The notes below the pieces were generated by a model. The model made no database searches. It was given only the letters and a program-made list of their open reading frames with translations, and was not told where the DNA came from. A DNA stretch of 6,422 bases. Source: Nitrosomaritimum sp049414205 (GTDB lineage: Archaea > Thermoproteota > Nitrososphaeria > Nitrososphaerales > Nitrosopumilaceae). The stretch lies in the NCBI GenBank assembly GCA_049414205.1, contig JBMSGE010000077.1, forward strand, positions 1 through 6,422, given 5' to 3'. A program made the translations under genes and the position numbers. Every line of letters starts with the position of its first letter. Positions within the stretch are counted from its first letter, which is position 1. Below, one piece after another: positions 1 to 6,422 of this stretch.

Positions 1-12
1 AAAATTAGTTAG

Positions 13-19
13 CTATAAG
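13..19 (+). promoter_or_regulatory. Candidate archaeal TATA-like box upstream of uvrB
   Basis: The sequence CTATAAG is centred about 25 nt upstream of the TTG at 41, which is the spacing expected of an archaeal TATA box for a transcript that starts at or next to the start codon. An A-rich stretch lies just upstream where a BRE would sit. There is no Shine-Dalgarno-like sequence between this box and the TTG, which fits a leaderless mRNA. The match is short and the region is AT-rich, so chance is a real alternative. If uvrB is really co-transcribed with a gene left of the window, this element has no role. Confidence 0.33.
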
Positions 20-40
20 TTCAGTTTCAAACTATCGCTA

Positions 41-1996
41 TTGTTGCAACAACTTCGTGAATTTGAATTACACTCTGAATTCTCACCAACAGGAGATCAA
101 CCACAAGCAATTGATTCTTTGGTAAATGGAGTGAAAAAGGGAACAGTTCAGACATTAATTGGAGTAACTGGGAGTGGGAAAACCTTCTCAGTTGCAAATG
201 TTATTGCAAGAACTGGAAAAAACACTTTGGTTATATCACACAACAAAACCCTTGCAGCTCAACTTTATTCGGAACTAAAACAATTCTTTCCAAAAAACAA
301 TGTGGGTTATTTTGTATCTTATTATGACTATTATCAACCTGAAAGCTACATTGCTCAAACTGACACCTATATTGAAAAAGATACTCAGATAAACGAAAAA
401 ATTGAAAAATTGAGGCTAGAGGCTACTGCCATGCTTCTATCTGGGGAGCCTACAATTATTGTCTCTACGGTTTCGTGTATCTATTCACTTGGAAATCCTG
501 ATGATTGGGAAAACTTGGCAATTACCATAAATTCTGGCGATGAAATCAAACGAAACGAAATCATTAGAAAATTTGTAGATGCTAGATATGAAAGAAACGA
601 CCTTGAGATTGCACCTGGAAATTTTAGAGTAAAAGGAGATACGATTGATATCGTTCCAGCATACTCTGAGGATATAGTTCGGATTTCCTTGTTTGGAGAT
701 GAAATAGAAAAAATTACCTTACTTGATCACGTGTCACTCAAAGAAAAACGTAAAGTTGCACAAATGAAAATTTTTCCTGCAAAACACTATCTTATTGCAA
801 AAGATGTTAGAGAAAGAGCAGTACAATCCATAAAAGATGAGCTAGAAAAAAGATTACCTGAACTCAATGAGCTAGAAAAACAAAGGCTAGAGATGAGAAC
901 AAAATATGATTTAGAAATGATTGAAGAGTTGGGATATTGCTCTGGTATAGAAAATTACTCTAGACATTTTGATGGAAGAAAATCCGGTGAGAAGGCATTT
1001 TGTTTGTTAGATTTTTTTGGAGATAATTTTTTGCTAGTTATAGATGAGTCTCATGTTACTTTACCTCAACTTCATGGAATGTACAAGGGGGATCATTCAA
1101 GAAAAAAAGAACTAGTGACATATGGATTCCGGTTGCCAAGTGCCTATGATAATAGACCATTGAAATTTGAAGAGTTTGAAGATTATATTAAAAACACTTT
1201 GTTTGTATCTGCAACTCCTGGAGAATATGAAAAAAAAATATCGTCTCAGATTGCTGAGCAACTAGTAAGACCCACAGGCTTGCTTGATCCTGATGTAGAG
1301 ATTAGACCCACAAAAAACCAAATGGATGACTTGATTGAAGAAATTGCCAAAAGAGCATCAAACAACCAGCGTGTTTTAGTAACTACTTTGACTAAACGTA
1401 TGGCCGAAGATTTGGCAGAATATCTCTCAAAAAAACAGGTTCGTGTAAGGTATATGCACTCTGAAATTGAGGGTCTTCAGAGGACAGAATTAATCAGGCA
1501 GCTTAGACTGGGAGAATTTGATGTGCTTGTAGGCATCAATTTACTTCGAGAGGGCCTTGATATTCCTGAAGTCTCCTTGGTAGCAATTTTGGATGCTGAC
1601 AAGGAAGGGTTTTTGAGAAATTTTACTAGCTTGATTCAAACCTTTGGCCGTGCTGCAAGAAATGAAAATGGTTCTGTCATAATGTATGCTGATAATGTAA
1701 CTGCTTCCATGAAAAATGCAATAAATGAAACCAAAAGACGTCGTGAAAAACAAATTCTGTACAACAAAGAACACAATATCACTCCACAAACAATTATCAA
1801 ATCAGTTCCAGAACAAGTGACTACTTTGGATGAATCAAAACTAAAATCTACACATGACTTGGCAACTGACATCATTGATCTTGAAGCACAAATGAAAAAG
1901 TATTCTGAAGATTTAGATTTTGAGAGAGCAATTGAATGCAGAGATAGAATAAAAAGACTAGAACGGGAGATTAAATTCAAAGATGACAGAAAATAA
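41..1996 (+). CDS. uvrB: UvrABC excinuclease subunit B (UvrB), damage-verifying helicase-fold ATPase
   Basis: UvrB receives damaged DNA from UvrA, verifies the lesion and recruits UvrC for dual incision in cytoplasmic nucleotide excision repair. The 651-residue product is close to the usual 650-680. Visible motifs in order are: Walker A GVTGSGKT (41-48); the tyrosine-rich beta-hairpin that clamps DNA (about 90-115, YFVSYYDYYQPESY onward); GYCSGIENYSR (298-308); Walker B/DEAD-like DESH (335-338); VSATPG (389-394); TLTKRMAEDL (449-458); REGLDIPE (503-510); motif VI QTFGRAAR (533-540); and a C-terminal UVR domain (about 613-645) that pairs with UvrC. Start: TTG at 41, with a second TTG at 44. 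The conserved start of the family (SPTGDQP) follows about 15 residues later, so little is missing. There is no in-frame ATG before Walker A. The upstream frame has no stop as far as the window edge, so a start further left is possible. The motif VI area carries unusual residues (N527, F528, F535). The gene leads the operon and overlaps uvrA by 14 nt. Identity is secure; the exact start is less so. Confidence 0.97.
   Translation: MLQQLREFELHSEFSPTGDQPQAIDSLVNGVKKGTVQTLIGVTGSGKTFSVANVIARTGKNTLVISHNKTLAAQLYSELKQFFPKNNVGYFVSYYDYYQPESYIAQTDTYIEKDTQINEKIEKLRLEATAMLLSGEPTIIVSTVSCIYSLGNPDDWENLAITINSGDEIKRNEIIRKFVDARYERNDLEIAPGNFRVKGDTIDIVPAYSEDIVRISLFGDEIEKITLLDHVSLKEKRKVAQMKIFPAKHYLIAKDVRERAVQSIKDELEKRLPELNELEKQRLEMRTKYDLEMIEELGYCSGIENYSRHFDGRKSGEKAFCLLDFFGDNFLLVIDESHVTLPQLHGMYKGDHSRKKELVTYGFRLPSAYDNRPLKFEEFEDYIKNTLFVSATPGEYEKKISSQIAEQLVRPTGLLDPDVEIRPTKNQMDDLIEEIAKRASNNQRVLVTTLTKRMAEDLAEYLSKKQVRVRYMHSEIEGLQRTELIRQLRLGEFDVLVGINLLREGLDIPEVSLVAILDADKEGFLRNFTSLIQTFGRAARNENGSVIMYADNVTASMKNAINETKRRREKQILYNKEHNITPQTIIKSVPEQVTTLDESKLKSTHDLATDIIDLEAQMKKYSEDLDFERAIECRDRIKRLEREIKFKDDRK
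1983..1996 (+). other. 14-nt uvrB/uvrA coding overlap
   Basis: The ATG of uvrA lies at 1983-1985 and the TAA of uvrB at 1994-1996, in different frames. A GGGAG at 1965-1969 could pair with an anti-Shine-Dalgarno, but it lies 13 nt from the ATG, further than usual. Initiation of uvrA may therefore depend mainly on ribosomes finishing uvrB. The overlap itself is read directly from the sequence; translational coupling is inferred. Confidence 0.85.
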
Positions 1997-4802
1997 ATTA
2001 AAGATTCGTGGTGCTAGACATCATAATCTAAAAAATATTGATATTGATATTCCGAAAAATAACCTAGTTGTAATCAGCGGCCTGTCTGGCTCTGGAAAAT
2101 CTACTTTGGCATTTGACACAATATATGCAGAAGGTCAGAGACGATATGTGGAGTCTCTTTCAGCATATGCAAGACAATTTTTAGAAATGATGGACAAACC
2201 TGATGTTGATTCTATTGATGGTTTATCACCTGCAATTTCTATACAACAAAAAACTACAAGTAAAAACCCGCGTTCTACTGTTGGCACCACTACTGAAATT
2301 TATGACTACATGAGATTACTTTTTGCAAGAATTGGAATTCCTTATTGTACAAATTGTGGACGAAAAATTTCCAGTCAATCTATTGAGACAATCTGTGATT
2401 CTGTTCTAAAAGATTTTAATGGAAAAAAAATCCTCGTGCTGTCGCCAATCATTCAACGAAAAAAAGGGACCTATGAAAAATTATTTGAGCAGATAAAAAA
2501 AGACGGATACTCTAGAATACGTCTAAATGGTGAAATTTTGAGCCTGGATGAGGAAATTCCTCCTCTTGACAGGCAGAAATGGCACAATATTGAGATTGTT
2601 GTGGATCGAATCCAGACTGAAAAATCCGAAAGATCTAGACTTTTTGAGGCAATTCAAACTTCCATTAAAGCATCAAAAGGTGATGTGATGATTTCATCAG
2701 AAAAAGAAGAAAAGATATTCTCTCAAAATAATGCATGTCCGTATTGTGGATTAACAATAGGTGAATTGGAGCCTAGAACCTTTTCATTTAACTCTCCGTT
2801 TGGAATGTGCAAGGCTTGTAACGGTCTTGGAGTAAAAATGGAATTCGATGCTGATTTAGTAATTCCTGACAAAAGTAAATCTATTTTGGATGGTGCAATA
2901 GTTCCGTGGAGTGGTAGGTTTTCATCTTTTAGACGACAAGCATTAAGAGCAGTTGGAAAAAAGTTTGGCTTTGATTTGATGACTCCTATCTCAAAAATAA
3001 AACCAAAACATCTTAAAATAATTTTAAATGGCTCTGAGGATTTGATTGATTTTAAATATCGCTCGAAATCCGGAGATTCCTCGTGGCAATACACTGACGC
3101 ATTTGAAGGGGTGCTTCAAAATCTTCAACGCGTGTTTATGGAAACTGATTCTGAATCTAAAAGAGAGTGGCTAAAACAATTCATGCGGGACACCCCATGC
3201 AATATTTGTAATGGAAAAAAACTCAAACCGGAATCTTTGGCAGTAAAAATTAACGGAAAAGGAATAATGGATGTTTGTGATCTTTCCATTGATCACTGTT
3301 ATGATTTTTTCTCCACACTTGATCTAACAGAAAACGAACAATACATTGCAAGAGATGTGTTAAAAGAAATCAAAGAAAGATTGGAGTTTTTAATGAATGT
3401 TGGATTGAATTATCTTACACTAAATCGATTAAGTTCAACTCTTTCTGGTGGTGAATCACAAAGAATTCGATTGGCCACTCAAATTGGCTCTAATCTTACA
3501 GGGGTGCTTTATGTCTTAGATGAGCCAACAATAGGATTGCATCAGAGAGATAATGCCCGACTCATAAAAACGCTAAATAAACTACGAAATCTTGGAAATA
3601 CGGTCATTGTTGTAGAGCATGACGAAGAAGTAATACGAAATTCAGACTGGATTGTAGATTTAGGTCCAGGAGCTGGAATTCACGGTGGAAGCGTTGTCTT
3701 TGAAGGAACTATTGATAAAATTCTTAACGGACACAAATCTGTCACCGGCGATTATCTAAAAGATAACTCTCTTATCACTCTGGAAGATAAAGTAAGAAAT
3801 CAATCAGGTTCATTATTGGTAAAAGGTGCCTCAGAAAACAATCTAAAAAATATTGATGTGGAATTCCCCTTGGGATTACTTACATCGATAACTGGAGTTT
3901 CTGGTTCTGGGAAATCCACTTTAATTAATGACATTCTGTTAAAGTCTTTGGAAAACCATTTTACAAAATCCAATGTTAAACCAGGAAACCACAAAGAGGT
4001 GACTGGTCTTGAGAATATTGATAAAGTAATTGCAATAGATCAGTCTCCCATTGGTAGGACCCCCCGTTCTAACCCTGCTACGTATATTGGTGCATTTACT
4101 CCAATAAGAGAACTTTATGCAAACACAGAACTTTCAAAAGAGAGAGGATATGCTCCTGGCCAATTTTCATTTAATGTAGCTGATGGCAGATGTTTTGCAT
4201 GTGATGGCGATGGTGTCAAGCAAATCGAAATGCAATTTCTTTCAGATGTATATGTAAAATGTGATGAATGCAAAGGAAAAAGATACAATTCTGAGACACT
4301 TTCTGTGTTATACAAGGGCAAGAATATTTCTGACATACTTGGAATGACCGTATATGAGGCTTTGAACTTTTTTGAAAATATTCCTTCAATAAAACGAAAA
4401 TTACAAACAATCTATGATGTTGGGCTTGGATACATAAAACTAGGTCAATCCTCTACCACTCTTTCTGGTGGAGAGGCACAGAGAGTAAAACTTGCATCAG
4501 AACTATCAAAACGTGGAACTGGAAAAACCTTCTATATTCTTGATGAGCCTACAACTGGTTTGCATTTTGCTGACGTGCAAAAATTACTCGATGTATTGAA
4601 TCGACTTGTAAATCTGGGTAACACTGTTGTAGTAATTGAGCACAATATGGATGTGATAAAAAATTCTGATTGGATAATTGATCTTGGACCTGAAGGTGGA
4701 GATGAAGGGGGAAGAATAGTTGCCTCGGGCACTCCTAAAGAATTAGCCAAGGCACCTGGAAGCTATACTGGGAAATACCTTAAGAAAATTATTAAAAAAT
4801 GA
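1983..4802 (+). CDS. uvrA: UvrABC excinuclease subunit A (UvrA), DNA-damage-sensing ABC ATPase
   Basis: UvrA is the dimeric ABC-type ATPase that first senses helix distortion and loads UvrB, then leaves. The product is 939 residues, essentially the E. coli length (940). It has two ABC halves. Half 1 has Walker A GLSGSGKS (33-40), signature LSGGE (487-491), Walker B with D513-E514 and H-loop H546. Half 2 has Walker A GVSGSGKS (638-645), signature LSGGE (827-831), Walker B with D854-E855 and H-loop H887. Three cysteine-pair Zn modules are visible: C122/C125 with C406/C409, C252/C255 with C276/C279, and C737/C740 with C760/C763. The last is the module next to the DNA-contacting region. The UvrB-binding domain should lie at about 130-245 and the insertion domain at about 285-395. 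The conserved GRTPRSNPATY follows the second Walker A (691-701). The start MTENKLKIRGARHHNLKNI matches the usual UvrA N-terminus. The gene overlaps uvrB by 14 nt and uvrC by 4 nt. I see no truncation or missing catalytic residue, and UvrA2-type or drug-exporter paralogues are unlikely given the full Zn set and operon context. Confidence 0.98.
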   Translation: MTENKLKIRGARHHNLKNIDIDIPKNNLVVISGLSGSGKSTLAFDTIYAEGQRRYVESLSAYARQFLEMMDKPDVDSIDGLSPAISIQQKTTSKNPRSTVGTTTEIYDYMRLLFARIGIPYCTNCGRKISSQSIETICDSVLKDFNGKKILVLSPIIQRKKGTYEKLFEQIKKDGYSRIRLNGEILSLDEEIPPLDRQKWHNIEIVVDRIQTEKSERSRLFEAIQTSIKASKGDVMISSEKEEKIFSQNNACPYCGLTIGELEPRTFSFNSPFGMCKACNGLGVKMEFDADLVIPDKSKSILDGAIVPWSGRFSSFRRQALRAVGKKFGFDLMTPISKIKPKHLKIILNGSEDLIDFKYRSKSGDSSWQYTDAFEGVLQNLQRVFMETDSESKREWLKQFMRDTPCNICNGKKLKPESLAVKINGKGIMDVCDLSIDHCYDFFSTLDLTENEQYIARDVLKEIKERLEFLMNVGLNYLTLNRLSSTLSGGESQRIRLATQIGSNLTGVLYVLDEPTIGLHQRDNARLIKTLNKLRNLGNTVIVVEHDEEVIRNSDWIVDLGPGAGIHGGSVVFEGTIDKILNGHKSVTGDYLKDNSLITLEDKVRNQSGSLLVKGASENNLKNIDVEFPLGLLTSITGVSGSGKSTLINDILLKSLENHFTKSNVKPGNHKEVTGLENIDKVIAIDQSPIGRTPRSNPATYIGAFTPIRELYANTELSKERGYAPGQFSFNVADGRCFACDGDGVKQIEMQFLSDVYVKCDECKGKRYNSETLSVLYKGKNISDILGMTVYEALNFFENIPSIKRKLQTIYDVGLGYIKLGQSSTTLSGGEAQRVKLASELSKRGTGKTFYILDEPTTGLHFADVQKLLDVLNRLVNLGNTVVVIEHNMDVIKNSDWIIDLGPEGGDEGGRIVASGTPKELAKAPGSYTGKYLKKIIKK
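4799..4802 (+). other. ATGA stop/start overlap of uvrA and uvrC
   Basis: The uvrC ATG (4799-4801) and the uvrA TGA (4800-4802) share bases in the classic ATGA arrangement. The preceding 20 bases are A/T-rich without a GGAGG-like site, so re-initiation by ribosomes ending uvrA is the likeliest way uvrC is translated. That mechanism is inferred; the overlap is seen directly. Confidence 0.9.
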
Positions 4803-6385
4803 CTTTTGATATTTCTAAAATCCATATCCCGTCGAATCCTGGAATCTATTTGATGAAAGATTCAGATGAAAAGATAATTTACATTGGAAAAGCTAAAAAT
4901 CTAAAAAACAGAGTAAAATCATATTTTTTGAAGAACCAAAATTACAAAACACAAAAACTGGTCGAAAACATTTCTGACATAGAATTTGTTTTAACAGATA
5001 ATGAAAGTGAAGCATTTCTTTTAGAGTCTAACATGATTAAAAAATACCGGCCAAGATTTAATATTGAACTAAAAGATCAACAGCGGTATACTTATCTTAG
5101 AATTTCTGATGAAAAATACCCTAGATTACTTGTTGCAAGACGTACTAGAGATGGAAAATTTTTGGGAAAAGGAAAAATTTTTGGACCTTTCACCCAAGGC
5201 AGCTCAAAACTATTAACAATCGGAACTTTGAGGAAAGCATTTCAAATTAGAATCTGTAAAACATTACCAAAAAAGGTGTGCCTTGAATATCATTTAGGGA
5301 ATTGTGAGGGTCCTTGTGAGTTTAAAGATGCACAAGAAAGATATCCCAAACATGTATCTGCACTAGAAGAAGTTCTGAAAGGAAAAAACCAAACAAAAGT
5401 GTTTACTCAAAAACTAAAAGAAGAGATGAAACAAGCTGCAGATTTACAGCAATTTGAGCGTGCAAAAGAGATTCGTGACACCTTGATTCGCCTAGGAAGC
5501 CTTCAAACAAAACAAAAGATGGAATATGTTGAAAATTCTGATGAAGAGTACTTTGGCATTGGTGAGCAAAACCAAGCAGCTACTGTGATGAATTTTAGAA
5601 TGATTAATGGAGTTATCAGAGATAGCGACAAATTCTTTTTTGATCTGGTGGGGGATAATTCATTTTCGAATTTCTTATTTCAATACTATTCTACTCACAA
5701 AATTCCAAAATTCATTTTCGTAAGTGAGTTACCTGATAACCAAGACCTTTTGGAGTCGCTTCTCTCTGAACAAGCAGGTTATTCTGTTCGTATTCAGTGC
5801 CCTAAGAGAGGAAAAAGAAAAGAGATTATAGATTTGATTTTAAAAAATATTTTACTAATCCACACAAAGGGAGGTAATCCTGGATTACTTGAACTACAAC
5901 AACTTTTGAGCTTGCCAACTGTTCCTAATGTAATAGAATGTTTTGATATTTCAAATCATGGTGAAGACTTTGCTGTAGGTTCCATGTCTAGATTTGTTGA
6001 TGGAAAACCAAACAAATCTGGTTATAGAAAATTCAAAATTAAAACCGTTAGTGGGAGAGATGACTTTGCAATGATTGGAGAGGTGATCAAAAGGAGGTAT
6101 TTCAGATTACTTGAAGAAAATTTACCTCTCCCTGATTTGATTTTAATTGATGGCGGTAAAGGGCAATTAAATGCAGCAATTCAATCACTTCAATCACTTG
6201 GTTTGAAACACCCTTGTGTTTCATTAGCAAAAGAAAATGAAGAAGTGTTTATCCCAAATCAAAAAGAACCTGTTTGCATTCCTAAAGACAAATCATCTTT
6301 AAAAATTCTACAACATGCTCGTGATGAAACACACCGATTTGGTGTGGCATATAATCGAACTATACGTAAAAATCAGATAAAATAA
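4799..6385 (+). CDS. uvrC: UvrABC excinuclease subunit C (UvrC), dual-incision nuclease lacking the C-terminal HhH domain
   Basis: UvrC binds the UvrB-DNA complex and cuts on both sides of the lesion. N-terminal GIY-YIG nuclease (3' incision): GIY 15-17, YIG 28-30, R38, Y42 and the metal-binding E76. A cysteine quartet follows (C153, C161, C169, C173), which in the family is thought to hold an Fe-S cluster. The first two cysteines are 7 residues apart in between, against 11 in E. coli. The UVR domain (about 204-236) should contact that of UvrB. The RNase H-like nuclease (5' incision) has D383 in FDISN, D421/D422 in RDDFAM, D451 in DGGKGQL and H512 in DETHRFG. The protein ends at residue 528, just 16 residues after H512, whereas E. 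coli UvrC (610 aa) goes on into a tandem helix-hairpin-helix DNA-binding domain. That domain is absent here. Either the lineage has a naturally short form, or a stop has separated the tail; the frame stays open for at least 12 codons after the TAA. The ATG start follows the usual family N-terminus and overlaps the uvrA stop. Confidence 0.96.
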   Translation: MTFDISKIHIPSNPGIYLMKDSDEKIIYIGKAKNLKNRVKSYFLKNQNYKTQKLVENISDIEFVLTDNESEAFLLESNMIKKYRPRFNIELKDQQRYTYLRISDEKYPRLLVARRTRDGKFLGKGKIFGPFTQGSSKLLTIGTLRKAFQIRICKTLPKKVCLEYHLGNCEGPCEFKDAQERYPKHVSALEEVLKGKNQTKVFTQKLKEEMKQAADLQQFERAKEIRDTLIRLGSLQTKQKMEYVENSDEEYFGIGEQNQAATVMNFRMINGVIRDSDKFFFDLVGDNSFSNFLFQYYSTHKIPKFIFVSELPDNQDLLESLLSEQAGYSVRIQCPKRGKRKEIIDLILKNILLIHTKGGNPGLLELQQLLSLPTVPNVIECFDISNHGEDFAVGSMSRFVDGKPNKSGYRKFKIKTVSGRDDFAMIGEVIKRRYFRLLEENLPLPDLILIDGGKGQLNAAIQSLQSLGLKHPCVSLAKENEEVFIPNQKEPVCIPKDKSSLKILQHARDETHRFGVAYNRTIRKNQIK

Positions 6386-6400
6386 GAAAAAAGGAAAATT

Positions 6401-6422
6401 GTGGTTAGTTCACTTGAACGTC
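6401..6422 (+). CDS. Possible start of a further gene, cut by the window edge
   Basis: A GTG at 6401 opens a frame reading MVSSLER up to the window end. A GGA (6393-6395, within AAGGA) lies 5 nt upstream as a weak ribosome-binding site. With only 15 nt after the uvrC stop, it could be a fourth operon member. The frame is the same as that of uvrC, so the alternative is that this is a detached UvrC tail. A TTG at 6400 also opens a frame (MWLVHLNV), so the start and even the existence of a gene are uncertain. Seven codons are too few to suggest a function. Confidence 0.25.

Noticed and set aside
1230..1238. Run of nine A in uvrB (and eight A at 2423-2430 in uvrA) as a slippage or frameshift site
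   Set aside because: The reading frames continue normally through both with conserved protein on either side. Such runs are expected in AT-rich Lys-rich genes, and there is no alternative frame worth reaching.
1965..1969. GGGAG as a Shine-Dalgarno for uvrA
   Set aside because: It is 13 nt from the ATG, too far for a confident call, and lies in conserved-length coding sequence of the UvrB UVR tail; mentioned only in the overlap entry.
1541..1980. Two antisense open frames inside the end of uvrB (82 and 114 codons)
   Set aside because: They lie opposite strongly conserved UvrB motifs, overlap each other, show no recognisable domain and are rich in Ser/Phe/Ile as expected of an antisense shadow of an AT-rich gene.
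2723..3094. 123-codon antisense open frame in uvrA
   Set aside because: It sits opposite the Zn module and insertion domain of UvrA, has no family resemblance and no credible start context.
2025..3857. Exact 18-nt direct repeat (2025-2042 and 3840-3857) and a 14-nt one at 3438-3451 and 4458-4471
   Set aside because: These encode NLKNID and the LSGG signature at equivalent places in the two homologous ABC halves of UvrA, so they follow from the internal duplication plus similar codon choice and are not a mobile or regulatory repeat.
3800..4750. Four antisense open frames of 64-73 codons within uvrA
   Set aside because: All are opposite conserved ATPase or Zn-module coding sequence, two overlap one another, and none has a recognisable product.
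1..6422. A novel defence, mobile or RNA-based system
   Set aside because: The window is filled by three well-known repair genes. I see no CRISPR-like repeats, tRNA/rRNA, inverted repeats, transposase, attachment sites or gene-free stretch above 300 bases.

Overview
The window is a compact, single-strand nucleotide-excision-repair operon, uvrB-uvrA-uvrC, occupying almost all of its 6.4 kb. All three subunits of the bacterial-type UvrABC excinuclease are complete, or very nearly so. The motifs I could check are present: the Walker and helicase motifs of UvrB, both ABC ATPase halves and three Zn modules of UvrA, and both nuclease active sites of UvrC. The DNA is AT-rich (roughly one third G+C by eye) and uses AGA for arginine and AAA for lysine heavily. 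The likely source is an archaeon, most plausibly an ammonia-oxidising Nitrososphaeria/Thaumarchaeota member of the Nitrosopumilus type. That is an inference from the base composition, a TTG start with a TATA-like box about 25 nt upstream and no Shine-Dalgarno (a leaderless layout), and the look of the proteins. A low-GC bacterium cannot be excluded from this window alone.

Layout: positions 1-40 are a short upstream stretch with a weak TATA-like element. uvrB (41-1996) begins at TTG. uvrA (1983-4802) starts inside the end of uvrB with a 14-nt overlap. uvrC (4799-6385) overlaps the end of uvrA by the 4-nt ATGA arrangement. After uvrC only 37 nt remain. They show no terminator and may carry the first codons of another gene (GTG at 6401).

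How the genes work together: UvrA dimers scan DNA for helix-distorting damage and load UvrB. UvrB inserts its beta-hairpin and verifies the lesion. UvrC joins through its UVR domain and makes the 3' and then the 5' incision with its GIY-YIG and RNase H-like domains. The tight overlaps suggest one mRNA with translational coupling. No uvrD, ligase or polymerase gene is visible.

No new system is evident. The points most worth a second look are the absence of the usual C-terminal helix-hairpin-helix domain of UvrC (with an open in-frame stretch after its stop), the non-ATG start of uvrB whose frame is open to the window edge, unusual residues around UvrB helicase motif VI, and a shortened spacing in the UvrC cysteine quartet.
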